Source: Vulcaniibacterium thermophilum (GTDB taxonomy: Bacteria > Pseudomonadota > Gammaproteobacteria > Xanthomonadales > Xanthomonadaceae). Taken from it: DNA of 64,000 bases. Of this stretch, positions 17,740 through 29,087 are shown one piece after another. Positions within the stretch are counted from its first letter, which is position 1. Each line of letters opens with the position of its first letter. A model generated the notes under the pieces. That model saw only the letters and a program-made list of their open reading frames with translations, was not told the DNA's origin and made no database searches. The stretch is from the NCBI RefSeq assembly GCF_007923255.1, contig NZ_VOHJ01000004.1, positions 98,539 to 162,538 of the forward strand, written 5' to 3'. A program made the translations under genes and the position numbers.

Positions 17740-18868
17740 ATGATCGAGCTCAATCCCGTCCGCCAGCGCATCGCCGATCTGGTCGATCGGCTGGATGCGC
17801 TGAGGGGGTATCTTTGACTACGACCGCAAGGTCGAACGTCTGGAAGAAGTCAACCGCGAGCTGGAAAGCCCCGACGTCTGGAACGACGCCGAGCGGGCGC
17901 AGGCGCTCGGCCGCGAGCGCGCCTCGCTGGAAAAGGTCGTCGTCGGCATCCGCACGCTGAAGGAGGGCCTCGGCTCGGCCGGCGAGCTGCTCGAGCTTGC
18001 GGAGATGGAGAACGACGACGCCACCGCGCAGGCGGTGGTGGACGATGTCGAACGTTACGCGCGCGACGTCGAGAAACTCGAGTTCCAGCGCATGTTCTCC
18101 GGCAAGATGGACGGCGCCAACGCGTTCGTCGACATCCAGGCCGGCGCCGGCGGCACCGAGGCGCAGGACTGGGCCGAGATGCTGCTGCGCATGTACCTGC
18201 GCTGGTGCGAGTCGCGCGGCTGGAAGACCGAGCTGCTGGAAGTGAGCGGCGGCGAAGTGGCCGGCATCAAGTCGGCGACGTTCCGCGTCGAGGGCGACTA
18301 CGCCTACGGCTGGCTGAAAACCGAAACCGGCGTGCACCGGCTGGTGCGCAAGTCGCCGTTCGACTCAGACAACCGCCGGCACACCAGTTTCACCTCGGTG
18401 TTCGTTTCGCCCGAAGTCGACGACGACATCGACATCGAGATCAACCCGGCCGACCTCAGGACCGACGTCTACCGCTCCTCCGGTGCGGGCGGCCAGCACG
18501 TCAACAAGACCGAATCCGCGGTGCGCATCACCCACGTGCCGAGCGGCATCGTGGTGGCCTGCCAGACCGAGCGCAGCCAGCACGCCAACCGCGACCGCGC
18601 GATGAAGATGCTCAAGGCCAAGCTGTACGAGCTGGAGCTGCAGAAGCGCAACGCCGAGAAGGCCGCGCTGGAAGCGTCCAAGTCGGACATCGGCTGGGGC
18701 AGCCAGATCCGCAACTACGTGCTGGACCAGAGCCGCATCAAGGACCTGCGCACCGGCGTCGAACGCAGCGACACGCAGAAGGTGCTCGACGGCGACCTCG
18801 ACGAATTCGTCGAGGCCAGCCTGAAGATGGGCCTGGAGGCCGGCGCCAAACGCAGCGACGCGGCGTGA
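17740..18868 (+). CDS. prfB: Peptide chain release factor 2 (programmed +1 frameshift)
   Basis: RF2 recognises UAA and UGA stop codons. Translation starts at ATG 17740, reads 25 codons to CTT, meets an in-frame TGA at 17815-17817, and continues in the +1 frame from GAC at 17816 for a 375-residue protein. The slippery site AGGGGGTATCTTTGAC, with its internal Shine-Dalgarno-like AGGGGG, matches the classic E. coli autoregulatory site. The body carries the stop-codon tripeptide SPF (RKSPFDSDN) and the catalytic GGQ ([15 protein letters not shown]). The in-frame stop is regulatory, not a mutation. lysS follows, as in many gammaproteobacteria. Confidence 0.97.
17802..17818 (+). promoter_or_regulatory. 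prfB programmed frameshift site
   Basis: AGG GGG TAT CTT TGA C: an internal ribosome-binding-like purine run three codons before CTT-TGA-C. When RF2 is scarce the UGA is decoded slowly and the ribosome slips +1 from CTT to TTT, making full-length RF2. Confidence 0.95.
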
Positions 18869-18887
18869 GGGGCGGCGGCGATCCAGC

Positions 18888-19022
18888 CACGGGTTGCGCG
18901 GATTCCCGCGGATGAAAAGCGCGGCGACGCGCGTGGCCGCGCCCGGCCGCATCCCGCCTTCGTTGTCGTCGTAGTCGCAGTCCATCCATGTGATCCGCGC
19001 TCATCCGTGAAGATCCGCGGCT
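18888..19022. repeat. Possible degenerate intergenic inverted repeat before lysS
   Basis: The prfB-lysS gap contains CCGCGGATGAAAAGCG near 18909-18924 and the roughly complementary CATCCGTGAAGATCCGCGG near 19002-19020. The arms match imperfectly. This looks like a relic of a dispersed palindromic element. No promoter for lysS was found. Confidence 0.3.
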
Positions 19023-19042
19023 GAACCTAACCTACCCATCCC

Positions 19043-20563
<1,521 letters not shown>

Positions 20564-20689
20564 CCCAATATCGGGGACATGCCCGCCATCCCTGCCGCCG
20601 CAGCCTTCCGACCCCTTCAGTCCGGCGCCGCGCGGCCGCTATCGGTGGGGCAGGGTGCGCGCTATGCTGCGTGCGACAGGACCACACGA

Positions 20690-21766
20690 ATGGGACCCGG
20701 TAACGACGTGAATGTCGTCATCGTCGACGATCAGAGCTCGGCGCGCACGATGCTGCGCCACATCGTGGAGGACATTTCGACCGAGCTGAACGTGCACGAT
20801 TTCGGCGAGGCCGAGGCCGCCCTGAAATGGTGCGAGCAGGACCAGCCGGACCTGCTGCTGCTCGACTACCGCATGCCCGGAATGGACGGCCTGGAGTTCG
20901 CGCGCCGGTTCCGCCGCATGCCTCTCCACCGGGACATCCCGATCGTCCTCATCACCGTGGTCGGCGACGAGCCCGTGCGCCAGGCGGCGCTCGAGGCCGG
21001 CGTGATCGACTTCCTCGTCAAGCCGGTGCGCCCGCGCGAGCTGCGCGCGCGCTGCCGCAACCTGCTGGCGCTGCGCCAGCAGGCCGAAAGCGTGAAGCAG
21101 CGCGCGCTGTCGCTGGAGCAGCGTCTGCTCGCCAGCATGCACGAGGTCGAGGAGCGCGAGCGCGAAACCCTGCAGCGGCTCGCGCGCGCGATCGAATACC
21201 GCGATCTGGGCACCAGCGCTTTCCTGGAGCGGATGTCGCACATCGCCGGCCTGATCGCGGAACACATCGGCCTGCCGGAGGAGACCTGCCGCCTGATCGA
21301 GGCGGCCGCGCCGCTGCACGACATCGGCAAGATCGCCATCCCGGATGCGATCCTGCTGAAGAAGGGGCCGCTCACGCCGGAGGAGACGGAAGTCATGCGC
21401 AAGCATCCGCTGATCGGCCACGAGCTGCTCAGCGGCAGCAACAACCGTTTCATCCAGCTCGGCGCCACCATCGCGCTGCGGCATCACGAGCGCTACGACG
21501 GCAGCGGCTATCCGCACGGGCTGAAGGGCGAGGCGATCCCGATCGAGGCCCGGATCGTCGCCGTGGCCGACGTCGCCGACGCGCTGCTGTCGCCGCGACC
21601 GTACAAGCGCGCGTGGACGGTGGAGGAGACCCTGGCCTACCTGTACGCCCAGCGCGGCCGGCTGTTCGATCCCGAGTGCGTCGACGCCCTGGTGCGCAAC
21701 CACGGGCGTTTCGCCGAGATCTGCGAGCGCTACTCGATCGCGACCACGTTGCCGGAAGTGCACTGA
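20690..21766 (+). CDS. rpfG: RpfG: response regulator with HD-GYP cyclic-di-GMP phosphodiesterase
   Basis: 358 residues. The receiver domain ([13 protein letters not shown]; phosphoacceptor D59 in [21 protein letters not shown]) is joined by a helix to an HD-GYP domain with HDIGK (H210, D211), [21 protein letters not shown] (GYP at 273-275) and VADVADAL. It hydrolyses cyclic-di-GMP when RpfC phosphorylates it in response to DSF. The Xanthomonas protein is about 20 residues longer at the N-terminus. The frame here is open 37 codons further, so an earlier start is possible, but a -10-like TATGCT at 20663-20668 would then lie inside the gene. The stop overlaps rpfC by one base. Confidence 0.93.
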   Translation: MGPGNDVNVVIVDDQSSARTMLRHIVEDISTELNVHDFGEAEAALKWCEQDQPDLLLLDYRMPGMDGLEFARRFRRMPLHRDIPIVLITVVGDEPVRQAALEAGVIDFLVKPVRPRELRARCRNLLALRQQAESVKQRALSLEQRLLASMHEVEERERETLQRLARAIEYRDLGTSAFLERMSHIAGLIAEHIGLPEETCRLIEAAAPLHDIGKIAIPDAILLKKGPLTPEETEVMRKHPLIGHELLSGSNNRFIQLGATIALRHHERYDGSGYPHGLKGEAIPIEARIVAVADVADALLSPRPYKRAWTVEETLAYLYAQRGRLFDPECVDALVRNHGRFAEICERYSIATTLPEVH

Positions 21767-23955
21767 TGCCCGCCGTGCTGCGCCAGCTCGGAGACCGCCT
21801 GCGCCGGCGCCCGGATACGGAGCACGCGCAGAACCTGGTGCGCATCGCGATCACCGCGCTGTTCTCCGCCTACATGGCGTGGCGCTACTTCAGCAGCGGC
21901 GGGCAGACCAGCGTCGCGATCACCTGGACGGCGCTGCTCACCGAACTGCTGATCGCGCTCGGCCTGTTCGCGGCGATCCTGCGCAATCCGGGCGTCTCGC
22001 ACCTGCGGCGCGGGATCGGCATGCTCACCGACTACGCCGCCATCGGCATCATCATGTGCGTGGAGGGGGAAACCGCCGCGCCGCTGTACGGCGTCTACCT
22101 GTGGGTGACGATCGGCAACGGCATGCGCTACGGCAACCATTACCTGCGCATCGCCACCACGCTGGCCTCGCTGTCGTTCCTCAGCGTGATCGTGCTTTCG
22201 CCGTACTGGCGCGCCAATCCCTACCTCTCGTGGGGCCTGCTGCTGGGGCTGGCGGCGGTGCCGCTGTACTTCGACAACCTGCTGCGGCAGTTGACGGACG
22301 CGGTCGACGAGGCGCGCCGGGCCAACGAGGCGAAGAGCCGGTTCCTGGCCAACATGAGCCACGAGTTCCGCACGCCGCTCAACGGGCTGGCGGGCATGTC
22401 CGAGTTGCTGGCGACCACCCGCCTCGACGCCGAGCAGCGCGAGTGCGTCAACACCATCCAGGCTTCGACCCGCGCGCTGCTGGCGCTGGTCGAGGACGTG
22501 CTGGACATCTCGGCGATCGAGGCCGGCAAGCTGAAGCTCGCCCATGGCGATTTCTCCCCGCGCGACCTGCTCGACTCGATCAACCTGATCCTGATGCCGC
22601 AGGCGCGCGCCAAGCAGTTGCGCTACGAGGCGGCGCTCGCGCCCGAGGTGCCCGAGCTGCTGCGCGGCGACATGGCGCACGTGCGGCAGATCCTGATCAA
22701 CCTTGCCGGCAACGCGGTCAAGTTCACCGAGACCGGCACCGTGCGGCTCGACGTCGGCGTCGAGTCCCAGACCGGCGAGCGCGTGCGCCTGCGCTTCACC
22801 GTCAGCGATACCGGCATCGGCATCCCGGCCCACGTCCGTGGCCGGCTGTTCGAGGCCTTCGAGCAGGTCGACACCGGTCTGTCGCGCCGGTTCGGCGGTA
22901 CCGGGCTCGGGCTCACGATCGCGAAGGGCCTGGCCGAGTCGATGGGCGGCACCATCGGCTTCGAGAGCACCGAAGGGCAGGGCAGCCGTTTCTGGGTGGT
23001 GCTGCCGTTCGAGCGCGTCGAACCGTCGCCCGCGTTGCTGCCGGTGGCCGAGGATGCGCCCGCGGCCGAGCGGCAGGACGAATCGGCGCCGGCCAACGTC
23101 ATCGCCTTCACCGATCCGTTCCTGCGCCATCGCGCGCGCGTGCGGAGCCTGTCGATCCTGGTGGCCGACGACCACGAAGCGAACCGGATGGTGCTGCAGC
23201 GGATTCTGCAGAAGGCCGGGCACCGCAGCGTCTGCGTGGACGGCGGCGAGGCGGTGCTGGATGCGGTCGCCGACGCCGAGTACGACGCGGTCATCTGCGA
23301 TCTGCACATGCCCGGCATGAGCGGCCTGGACATGCTCAAACAGTTGCGCGTGATCGAGGCCGCCCGTGCCCGCCGCACGCCGGTGATCGTCTACAGCGCG
23401 GACGTCACTCCGGAAGCCATGCGCGCCTGCGAGCAGGCCGGTGCCTGGGCCTTCCTGCCCAAGCCGGTGGCGACCCAGCGGCTGCTCGACGCACTGGCCG
23501 AGATCGCGGCCAGCGGCAGCGCACGCGCCGCCCAGCCGATGACCACCGCGCCGGCGCGCGCCGGCGCCCCCGGCGGCGATGCGACGTTCGATCCGACGGT
23601 GCTGGAGGAACTCGATAGCCTCGGTTTGGGCGAGGGCTTCCAGCGCGAATTCATCGCCCAGTGCCTGCGCGATGCCGACCAGTGCATGGCGAACCTGGCC
23701 GAAGCCTGCGAGCGCCGCGACTGGGAACAGGCGCGCGAGCAGGCGCATGCGCTGAAGGGCGTGGCCGGCAGCATCGGCCTGATCAAGCTCGCCGCCCTCG
23801 GCGGCGAGATGATGCGCATGCCCGATTGGCAGTTGGGGCGCGACTGGCGCAACCGGCTCGCCGAACTGCGCGAGCGCCTCGCGCACGGCCGCGAAGCGCT
23901 GGCGGCGCGCGAAACGGCGGGCCGCGCCCACGACGAGGGCGAGCGCGGCCCCTGA
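21766..23955 (+). CDS. rpfC: RpfC: hybrid sensor histidine kinase for DSF
   Basis: 729 residues, close to the Xanthomonas protein. Five hydrophobic segments fill residues 25-170, followed by a HisKA domain with H199 ([14 protein letters not shown]), an HATPase domain ([28 protein letters not shown]), a receiver with D512 ([12 protein letters not shown]) and an HPt domain with H661 (HALKGVAGS). D512 falls at the same number as in Xanthomonas campestris RpfC. It senses DSF, phosphorylates RpfG and, in Xanthomonas, also binds RpfF to limit signal synthesis. Order rpfG-rpfC with a TGATG overlap; there is no separate rpfH between them. Confidence 0.93.
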   Translation: MPAVLRQLGDRLRRRPDTEHAQNLVRIAITALFSAYMAWRYFSSGGQTSVAITWTALLTELLIALGLFAAILRNPGVSHLRRGIGMLTDYAAIGIIMCVEGETAAPLYGVYLWVTIGNGMRYGNHYLRIATTLASLSFLSVIVLSPYWRANPYLSWGLLLGLAAVPLYFDNLLRQLTDAVDEARRANEAKSRFLANMSHEFRTPLNGLAGMSELLATTRLDAEQRECVNTIQASTRALLALVEDVLDISAIEAGKLKLAHGDFSPRDLLDSINLILMPQARAKQLRYEAALAPEVPELLRGDMAHVRQILINLAGNAVKFTETGTVRLDVGVESQTGERVRLRFTVSDTGIGIPAHVRGRLFEAFEQVDTGLSRRFGGTGLGLTIAKGLAESMGGTIGFESTEGQGSRFWVVLPFERVEPSPALLPVAEDAPAAERQDESAPANVIAFTDPFLRHRARVRSLSILVADDHEANRMVLQRILQKAGHRSVCVDGGEAVLDAVADAEYDAVICDLHMPGMSGLDMLKQLRVIEAARARRTPVIVYSADVTPEAMRACEQAGAWAFLPKPVATQRLLDALAEIAASGSARAAQPMTTAPARAGAPGGDATFDPTVLEELDSLGLGEGFQREFIAQCLRDADQCMANLAEACERRDWEQAREQAHALKGVAGSIGLIKLAALGGEMMRMPDWQLGRDWRNRLAELRERLAHGREALAARETAGRAHDEGERGP

Positions 23956-23965
23956 GGAGCGGCGC

Positions 23966-24844
23966 TTACGCGGTGACGCCGCGCCGCGACTGCGCCCGCA
24001 CCAGGCGGTCCATGGTGCGCAGCGACTTCTCGCCGAGCTGCAGCGCGGTATCCACCCAGATCTCGGTGATGCGCATCAGCTCCTCGAGCGTGATGCCCTG
24101 CGCGAGCTGGCGCACCTGGTGCATCGCCGCGCGCGCGTGCGGAATGCGGCGGTTGGCGCGGATCACTTCCTCCACCGCCTGCGCGCCTTCGCCCTTCGGC
24201 GCGACGATATCCACCAGCCCCATCCGCTGCAGTTCCTGCGCGCTGTAGAGATTGCCTTCCAGCATGATCTTCTCGGCCAGCGCCGGCGCGATCCGCTTGC
24301 ACATGAACGAGTACGCGCCCATGCCCGGGAAGAGGTCGAACAGCACCTCCGGCAGGCCCATCTGCACGTCCTCCTCGGCGACGATCGTGTGGCAGCTCAG
24401 CGCCGCCTCGAAGCCGCCGCCCAGCGCGTTGCCCTGCACGAGCGCGATGCTGTGCGCGCCGGCATCGAGCCCGGCGTAGAAGGCGTACACGCCATACACG
24501 CACTGGCGCGCGTAGGCGAGCAGCGCCGCGCGGTCCTGCTGGCGGATCAGGCGGCAGAACAGGTCCAGATCGCCGCCCAGGTTGAACACGTCCACGTCGG
24601 AGGCCAGCACCACGTGCGGCAGCGGCGAGCCCGTCTGCATCGCCTGCTCCCGGCGCAGCCGCGCGCCCAGATCGCGCTGGTAGGCGATGATCTCGTCCAC
24701 CAGTCGCCTGGAGAAACACGCGCGACCGGGCGCCTCGACCAGGTCCGCATGCATGTGGATCCAGTAGACGGAACGCTCGGTTTCCTCGACGACGCGCAGC
24801 GTGCGGGGCGAGTCGGGATGCTGGAAGGGGTACACGACAGACAT
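23966..24844 (-). CDS. rpfF: RpfF: DSF synthase (crotonase family)
   Basis: 292 residues. It converts acyl-ACP into the diffusible signal factor, a cis-2-unsaturated fatty acid, by combined thioesterase and dehydratase action. The crotonase core shows VVLASDVDVFNLGGDL, VQGNALGGGFEAALSC and MGLPEVLFDLFPGMGAYSF. E146 and E166 correspond to the two catalytic glutamates of Xanthomonas RpfF (141 and 161), keeping their 20-residue spacing. ATG 24844 gives the familiar start MSVVYPF. It converges on rpfC with a 10-bp gap, as in Xanthomonas, but rpfB is not its neighbour. Confidence 0.94.
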   Translation of the reverse strand: MSVVYPFQHPDSPRTLRVVEETERSVYWIHMHADLVEAPGRACFSRRLVDEIIAYQRDLGARLRREQAMQTGSPLPHVVLASDVDVFNLGGDLDLFCRLIRQQDRAALLAYARQCVYGVYAFYAGLDAGAHSIALVQGNALGGGFEAALSCHTIVAEEDVQMGLPEVLFDLFPGMGAYSFMCKRIAPALAEKIMLEGNLYSAQELQRMGLVDIVAPKGEGAQAVEEVIRANRRIPHARAAMHQVRQLAQGITLEELMRITEIWVDTALQLGEKSLRTMDRLVRAQSRRGVTA

Positions 24845-24979
24845 GGCTTGGCTCCGATGGTGGGTCCGTCCGGCCGGTCGCAGTACAGGACGGGTGTGAG
24901 GGTAGGTGTGCGCCCGACGCCTGGAATCTATGCGCCGAAAATCACGCGACTGCAAGCGGAGTTTTAAAGACCTGGTCCG

Positions 24980-25019
24980 TCAAAAAACCGTCGCGATGCC
25001 GGGATCAAAATCCCGCGAC
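24980..25019 (-). terminator. Terminator of the TraB-like gene, ahead of rpfF
   Basis: On the minus strand an outer stem GTCGCG/CGCGAC encloses GGGAT-TTTG-ATCCC, then GG and six T residues (24987-24982). It separates the TraB-like gene from rpfF. TTGACG, a -35-like hexamer, directly overlaps the T run, but no matching -10 was found. The remaining gap (24845-25128) shows no gene. Confidence 0.6.
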
Positions 25020-25128
25020 CGCGCGCAGCATCGCGCCCCCGATTCTCCGAGGCTGCGACGCCGCTTTTCGGAAACATAAACGCCGACGGCGCCGGCGCCT
25101 TCACGCGAAGGCGCGCCGTGCGATCCGC

Positions 25129-26340
25129 TCAGCCGAACAGGGTGCCGAGCATGCGCGCACCGCCGATCCAGACGCCGATCGCGGTGCCCATGCTGGTCAG
25201 AAAGAAATTCAGCAGCACGCGCGCGACGCGGTTGCGCCACCAGCCGCGCCAGTGCGTGACGTCGTCGCGCAGGGCGAGGAAATCGGCATGGGTGGGCTTG
25301 CGCAGCCAGGCTTCGGTGAGCGCGCTCAGCATCCCCGACGCCAGCGCCGGATGCAGCGGCGTCACCGGCGATGCCAGCGCCGCGACCAGGATGCTCAGCG
25401 GATGCCCGCCGGCGAGCGCGCACCCCAGCGCGCCGAGCGCCATCGTGGTCAGCGTCCATTCCAGCAGCAGATCGGAGCCGACTTCCAGTCCGCCGCGCCA
25501 GAAACCCCACGCGAAACCGCCGAGCACGAACGCCGCCAGCGCCAGGGTGAACCACGGCACCCGACTCTTCGGCGGAATCGCGTCGAGCGTCTCGCAAATG
25601 CGTTCGGGCGCGTCGGCGTCTGCGCGCAAATGGCGCGACAGTCCGGCCAGATGGCCGGCGCCGACCACCGCCAGTACCTCGCGCGCGTTGCCGGCGCTTT
25701 GCCGCAGCCGTGCGGCCATATAGCGATCGCGTTCGGCGATCACCGTTTCGTAGAGCGCGGGGCTGCCGGTGGCGAACTCGCTGAAAGTCGATTCCAGCAG
25801 GTCGCCCTGTTTGAGTTTCTCGATGTCCTCGGCATCGACTTCCTCGCGCGCCAGCAGCGCGCCCAGCAGGCCGCCGCCGAGCCGTGCGCGCGCCCAGAAA
25901 CCGAGGCGGCCCCATGCGCGACGGAACGTGCGGCCGACGTCGCGATCGATCAGATGGACGGGCAGGTCGCGCTGGCGCGCTTCCAGCACCGCGCGCTTCA
26001 GTTCGGCGCCGGGCTCGATCGCGAGCTGCTCGGCGAGCCGGCGCTGGTACGCGGCCAATGCCAGGTTGGCGGCGAACATCGGCGTGCGCCCGGTGCGCAG
26101 GACTTCGATCAGATCCATGCGCGCGAGCGCATCCGGATCGGTGAGCGCCACCAGCCGATGCTCGTCCAGCTCCACCGCCACCGCATCGAAGCGGCCGCTG
26201 GCGATCGCGTCGCGCACCGCATCGACGCTGGCCTGCGAGACGTGCGCGGTGCCCAGCAGCGTGTAGCGGACGCCGTCGCGTTCGACGACCGCATGCGGCT
26301 GCGACTGCACGAGGGCGGCGGGATCGGGCGTGGCGCTCAC
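25129..26340 (-). CDS. TraB/PrgY family membrane protein
   Basis: 403 residues. The N-terminal domain has the family signature: GTAHVSQASVD (first GTAH-type motif), VELDEHR (conserved Glu) and a helical core to about residue 240, including AVVGAGHLAGL. The C-terminal part has four hydrophobic segments (about 255-395). TraB/PrgY proteins are linked to peptide pheromone shutdown in Enterococcus, and the fold is related to metalloproteases of the GumN/Tiki type. The bacterial chromosomal members are poorly understood. The GTG at 26340 has AGGAG upstream; the frame is open further but unsupported. It occupies the place next to rpfF where Xanthomonas has rpfB. Confidence 0.85.
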   Translation of the reverse strand: MSATPDPAALVQSQPHAVVERDGVRYTLLGTAHVSQASVDAVRDAIASGRFDAVAVELDEHRLVALTDPDALARMDLIEVLRTGRTPMFAANLALAAYQRRLAEQLAIEPGAELKRAVLEARQRDLPVHLIDRDVGRTFRRAWGRLGFWARARLGGGLLGALLAREEVDAEDIEKLKQGDLLESTFSEFATGSPALYETVIAERDRYMAARLRQSAGNAREVLAVVGAGHLAGLSRHLRADADAPERICETLDAIPPKSRVPWFTLALAAFVLGGFAWGFWRGGLEVGSDLLLEWTLTTMALGALGCALAGGHPLSILVAALASPVTPLHPALASGMLSALTEAWLRKPTHADFLALRDDVTHWRGWWRNRVARVLLNFFLTSMGTAIGVWIGGARMLGTLFG

Positions 26341-26429
26341 GAAGGACTCCTGCTGGACCTGACACGACGACGGCGCCGTGAGGCGCCGTCGCGGCCGCAA
26401 GCTTAGCAGGCGCGTCCTGCCGGACGGGC

Positions 26430-27362
26430 TCAAGCCAGACCGTAGGGCAGATTCGGCGTCGACACCACGCGCTCGCCCGGACTGCCGCCGCGCAGGAAGC
26501 GCAGTGCGGCCTCGATCACGCCGGCGTCGTCGACGATGCGATGGTGTCCGAGCCCCGTCGTGCTGAGCAGGCGCGCCCCGGGCCAGTGGCGGGCGATGCG
26601 CTCGCCTTCCGACCACGGCACCTCGCGGTCGAGCACGTCATGCACGATCAGCGCCGGCCGCCCGATGCGGCCCGTGTTGCGGTGGACCTGCAGATCCTCG
26701 AAGCCGAGCCCCAGCGCGTCGCGGAACAGCGCCGACATCCGCGCGCACAGGTGCTGCGCCAGGCCGATCATGCGCGCGAAGCGCCGCGCCGCATCCATCG
26801 GATCGGCGGCGGGTGCGACCAGCACGACCCGCTGGGCCTGCAGGCCGCGCGCCACCGCGAGCGCGCTCGCGGTTCCGCCGAGCGAGTGGCCGACGACGCC
26901 CGCGGCCGGTCCGAAATGCGCGCCGACCGCCAGCACGGTGTCGACGAACTCCGGCAGCGAGGCCTGCTGCCCTTCGCTCAGTCCGTGCGCGGGCTGATCG
27001 AACGCCACCACCGCGTATCCGGCTTCGCGCAGGGCGCCGATCCACGCGGTGAACCGGCTGCCGTGACTGGACCAGCCATGCGCGAGCAGCACGTAAGGTT
27101 CGCGCCGCGGATCGCCCCAGGCGTAGGTCTGCACCATGCGCCCGTCCGGCAGCGCGAGCCGCTCCAGACCGGCCCCGACAGGCAGCGCGGCCGATCGCGC
27201 GCGCAGCCGCGTGCCCGGGGCAGGGGTGCAGAAGAGCCGCGCGGCGTGACGCGTGGCCGCCTGCGGGGCGAGATGGCTGGCGAGGGCGAAGCCCGCGCGT
27301 GTCATCGTCCACTTCAATGAACGAACGATCGTGCGGAAAATAGCGTGCGACGGAGGGGGCAT
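26430..27362 (-). CDS. Alpha/beta hydrolase
   Basis: 310 residues with an alpha/beta-hydrolase fold: oxyanion region LLAHGWSSHGSRF, nucleophile elbow VGHSLGG, likely acid in VHDVLDREVPW and catalytic His in TGLGHHRIV. It is probably an esterase or acylglycerol lipase-like enzyme; the substrate is unknown. ATG 27362 lies 17 bases after the tetR stop, suggesting one transcript. However, a 16-nt operator identical to the one before tetR falls at 27319-27334 inside this reading frame, with TATTTT just upstream on the minus strand. An alternative start at 27305 (MTRAGFAL, 291 residues) would place that operator just before the gene. Confidence 0.85.
   Translation of the reverse strand: MPPPSHAIFRTIVRSLKWTMTRAGFALASHLAPQAATRHAARLFCTPAPGTRLRARSAALPVGAGLERLALPDGRMVQTYAWGDPRREPYVLLAHGWSSHGSRFTAWIGALREAGYAVVAFDQPAHGLSEGQQASLPEFVDTVLAVGAHFGPAAGVVGHSLGGTASALAVARGLQAQRVVLVAPAADPMDAARRFARMIGLAQHLCARMSALFRDALGLGFEDLQVHRNTGRIGRPALIVHDVLDREVPWSEGERIARHWPGARLLSTTGLGHHRIVDDAGVIEAALRFLRGGSPGERVVSTPNLPYGLA
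27319..27334. promoter_or_regulatory. TetR-type operator near the hydrolase start
   Basis: GAACGAACGATCGTGC, the exact reverse complement of the operator at 28000-28015, built on the palindromic core ACGATCGT. It lies 14-29 bases upstream of the alternative hydrolase start at 27305. Minus-strand TATTTT (27341-27336) sits next to it as a possible -10. Confidence 0.65.
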
Positions 27363-27378
27363 GGCGAGGGCCTCGGGC

Positions 27379-27987
27379 TCAGGACGCGGGGGCGTAGGTG
27401 CGCAGCAGGCGCTCGAAGCCGCGTTCGCCCCGCGCGTGGGCGGCTTCGAATCCGAACAGCCCCGCGTCGTGGTGCACCGCCAGCGCCAGGGCGTAGATCT
27501 CGAATGCCATCTGGTCGGGGTCGGTGTCGGCGGCCAGTTCGCCGCTCTCGACGGCCAGCCGGATGGCGCGGGCGATCTCGGCACGCCAGCGGCTCTCGAG
27601 CAGGATGACGCGATCGCGCAGCGGTCCGGGCCGGTCGTCGTATTCGCTCGCGGCCGCCAGCAGCAGGCAGCCCCCGGCGTTCTGCCGGACCCACTCGAAC
27701 CAGCCCTGCACGATCGCCCGCAGCCGCGGCAGCCCGCGGCGCGCCGACAGCGCGGGGCGCAGCACCCGGTCGACGAACCTCTCCCCGGCTTCGTCCAGGA
27801 CGGCGAGCTGGAGATCCTCGCGGGAGCCGAAGTGGGCGAACACGCCGCTCTTGGACATGCCCACCGCCTCCGCCAGTGGTCCGATCGACAGCCCCTCGAG
27901 CCCCGCGCCGCAGGCGATCTCGTAGGCGCGCCCGAGGATCGTGTCGCGGGTGGCGGCGCCCTTACGGGTGGTGGTCGGAGGGGTCAT
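27379..27987 (-). CDS. TetR/AcrR family transcriptional repressor
   Basis: 202 residues. The N-terminal helix-turn-helix domain is typical (ATRDTILGRAYEIACGAGLEGLSIGPLAEAVGMSKSGVFAHFGSREDL, read in parts), where SKSGVFAHF is the recognition-helix region. The C-terminal ligand and dimer domain ends near RLLRTYAPAS. The ligand is unknown. The ATG is preceded by TATTGT with a six-base gap (leaderless type), and a palindromic operator abuts that box. A second copy of the operator lies by the downstream hydrolase, so the protein very likely represses both itself and the hydrolase. Confidence 0.9.
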   Translation of the reverse strand: MTPPTTTRKGAATRDTILGRAYEIACGAGLEGLSIGPLAEAVGMSKSGVFAHFGSREDLQLAVLDEAGERFVDRVLRPALSARRGLPRLRAIVQGWFEWVRQNAGGCLLLAAASEYDDRPGPLRDRVILLESRWRAEIARAIRLAVESGELAADTDPDQMAFEIYALALAVHHDAGLFGFEAAHARGERGFERLLRTYAPAS

Positions 27988-27993
27988 GCGCCG

Positions 27994-28015
27994 ACAATAG
28001 CACGATCGTTCGTTC
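27994..28015 (-). promoter_or_regulatory. tetR promoter with overlapping operator
   Basis: On the minus strand, operator GAACGAACGATCGTGC (28015-28000) is followed directly by the -10 box TATTGT (27999-27994) and six bases later by the ATG. Bound repressor would cover the spacer between -35 and -10. The same 16-mer recurs at 27319-27334. Confidence 0.7.
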
Positions 28016-28091
28016 TTGTTGCCTGCCGTTCGTCGGCCGCGAAGCGCCCGGCGCAGTGCGCCGGCGCTGCCCCTGCTCACCCGGTGGCGCG

Positions 28092-28994
28092 TCAGTCGCG
28101 GTAGCGCTTCAGCAGGTCGCCGTAGGCGTCGATGCGGCGGTCGCGCAGGAACGGCCAGATGCGGCGGACGTGCTCGCTGCGCCGCATGTCGACTTCGGCC
28201 ACCACGATTTCCGGCGCGTCGGTGCCCGCCAGCGCCAGGAACTCGCCCTGCGGGCCGAGCACATGGCTCGATCCCCAGAACCGGATTCCGGCTGCGCCGA
28301 GCGGCGAGGGCTCGTGGCCGACACGGTTGCACGACAGCACGGGCAGGCCGTTCGCGACCGCATGCCCGCGGTGGCTCAGGATCCAGGCCTCGCGCTGACG
28401 GTCCTTCTCCGCCTGCTCGTCGGTCGGATCCCAACCGATCGCGGTGGGGTACAGCAGCAGTTCCGCGCCGGCCAGCGCCATCAGCCGCGCGCCCTCGGGA
28501 TACCACTGATCCCAGCACACCATCACCCCGAGCCGTCCGACCGACGTGTCGATCGGCGTAAAGCCGGTGTCGCCCGGCGTGAAGTAGAACTTTTCGTAGA
28601 ACCCGGGGTCGTCCGGAATGTGCATCTTGCGGTACTTGCCCGCGACCGAACCGTCGGCGTCGAACACCACCGCGGTGTTGTGGTAAAGCCCGGTGGCGCG
28701 CTTCTCGAACAGCGAGCTGACCAGCACCACGCGATTGGCGCGCGCGATCGCCGCCAGCCGCTCGGTGCTCGGGCCGGGGATCGGCTCCGCCAGCTCGAAC
28801 TCGCAGACGTGCTCGTGCTGGCAGAAGTACGGCCCGTTGTGCAGTTCCTGCAGCAGCACCAGCTTCGCGCCGAGCCGCGCGGCTTCGCCGACGCGCGCCT
28901 CGATGATCGCGAGGTTGGCCTCGGCATTGCGCGCGCCCTGGTCGATGACGGCGCGCTCCTGGATCAGCGCGACGGGCAGGGTGGTGGTCTTCAT
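28092..28994 (-). CDS. aguB: N-carbamoylputrescine amidase AguB
   Basis: 300 residues, nitrilase superfamily. It hydrolyses N-carbamoylputrescine to putrescine, CO2 and ammonia, the last step of the agmatine route. The Glu-Lys-Cys triad is clear: E50 (LLQELHNG), K123 (YRKMHIPDDPG) and C160 (VMVCWDQWYPEGAR). HNGPYFCQ and FYEKFYFTPGD are family hallmarks. It lies downstream of aguA on the same strand with a 93-bp gap, so both pathway steps are encoded together. Confidence 0.95.
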   Translation of the reverse strand: MKTTTLPVALIQERAVIDQGARNAEANLAIIEARVGEAARLGAKLVLLQELHNGPYFCQHEHVCEFELAEPIPGPSTERLAAIARANRVVLVSSLFEKRATGLYHNTAVVFDADGSVAGKYRKMHIPDDPGFYEKFYFTPGDTGFTPIDTSVGRLGVMVCWDQWYPEGARLMALAGAELLLYPTAIGWDPTDEQAEKDRQREAWILSHRGHAVANGLPVLSCNRVGHEPSPLGAAGIRFWGSSHVLGPQGEFLALAGTDAPEIVVAEVDMRRSEHVRRIWPFLRDRRIDAYGDLLKRYRD

Positions 28995-29087
28995 CGGTCG
29001 CTCGGGTTCGGGTGCAGGGACAAGTCTAGGCCGCCCCGTGGAAAGGGGGCGTGCGGGATGCCGGCGCGATCGTTCGCGCCGCGAGCG

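Noticed and set aside
17740..17817. prfB as a pseudogene with an early stop codon.
   Set aside because: The stop is the programmed RF2 frameshift site, and the +1 frame continues as an intact RF2.
24845..25128. An rpfB fragment or small gene upstream of rpfF.
   Set aside because: The gap contains a terminator and no coding signal; the next gene is TraB-like.
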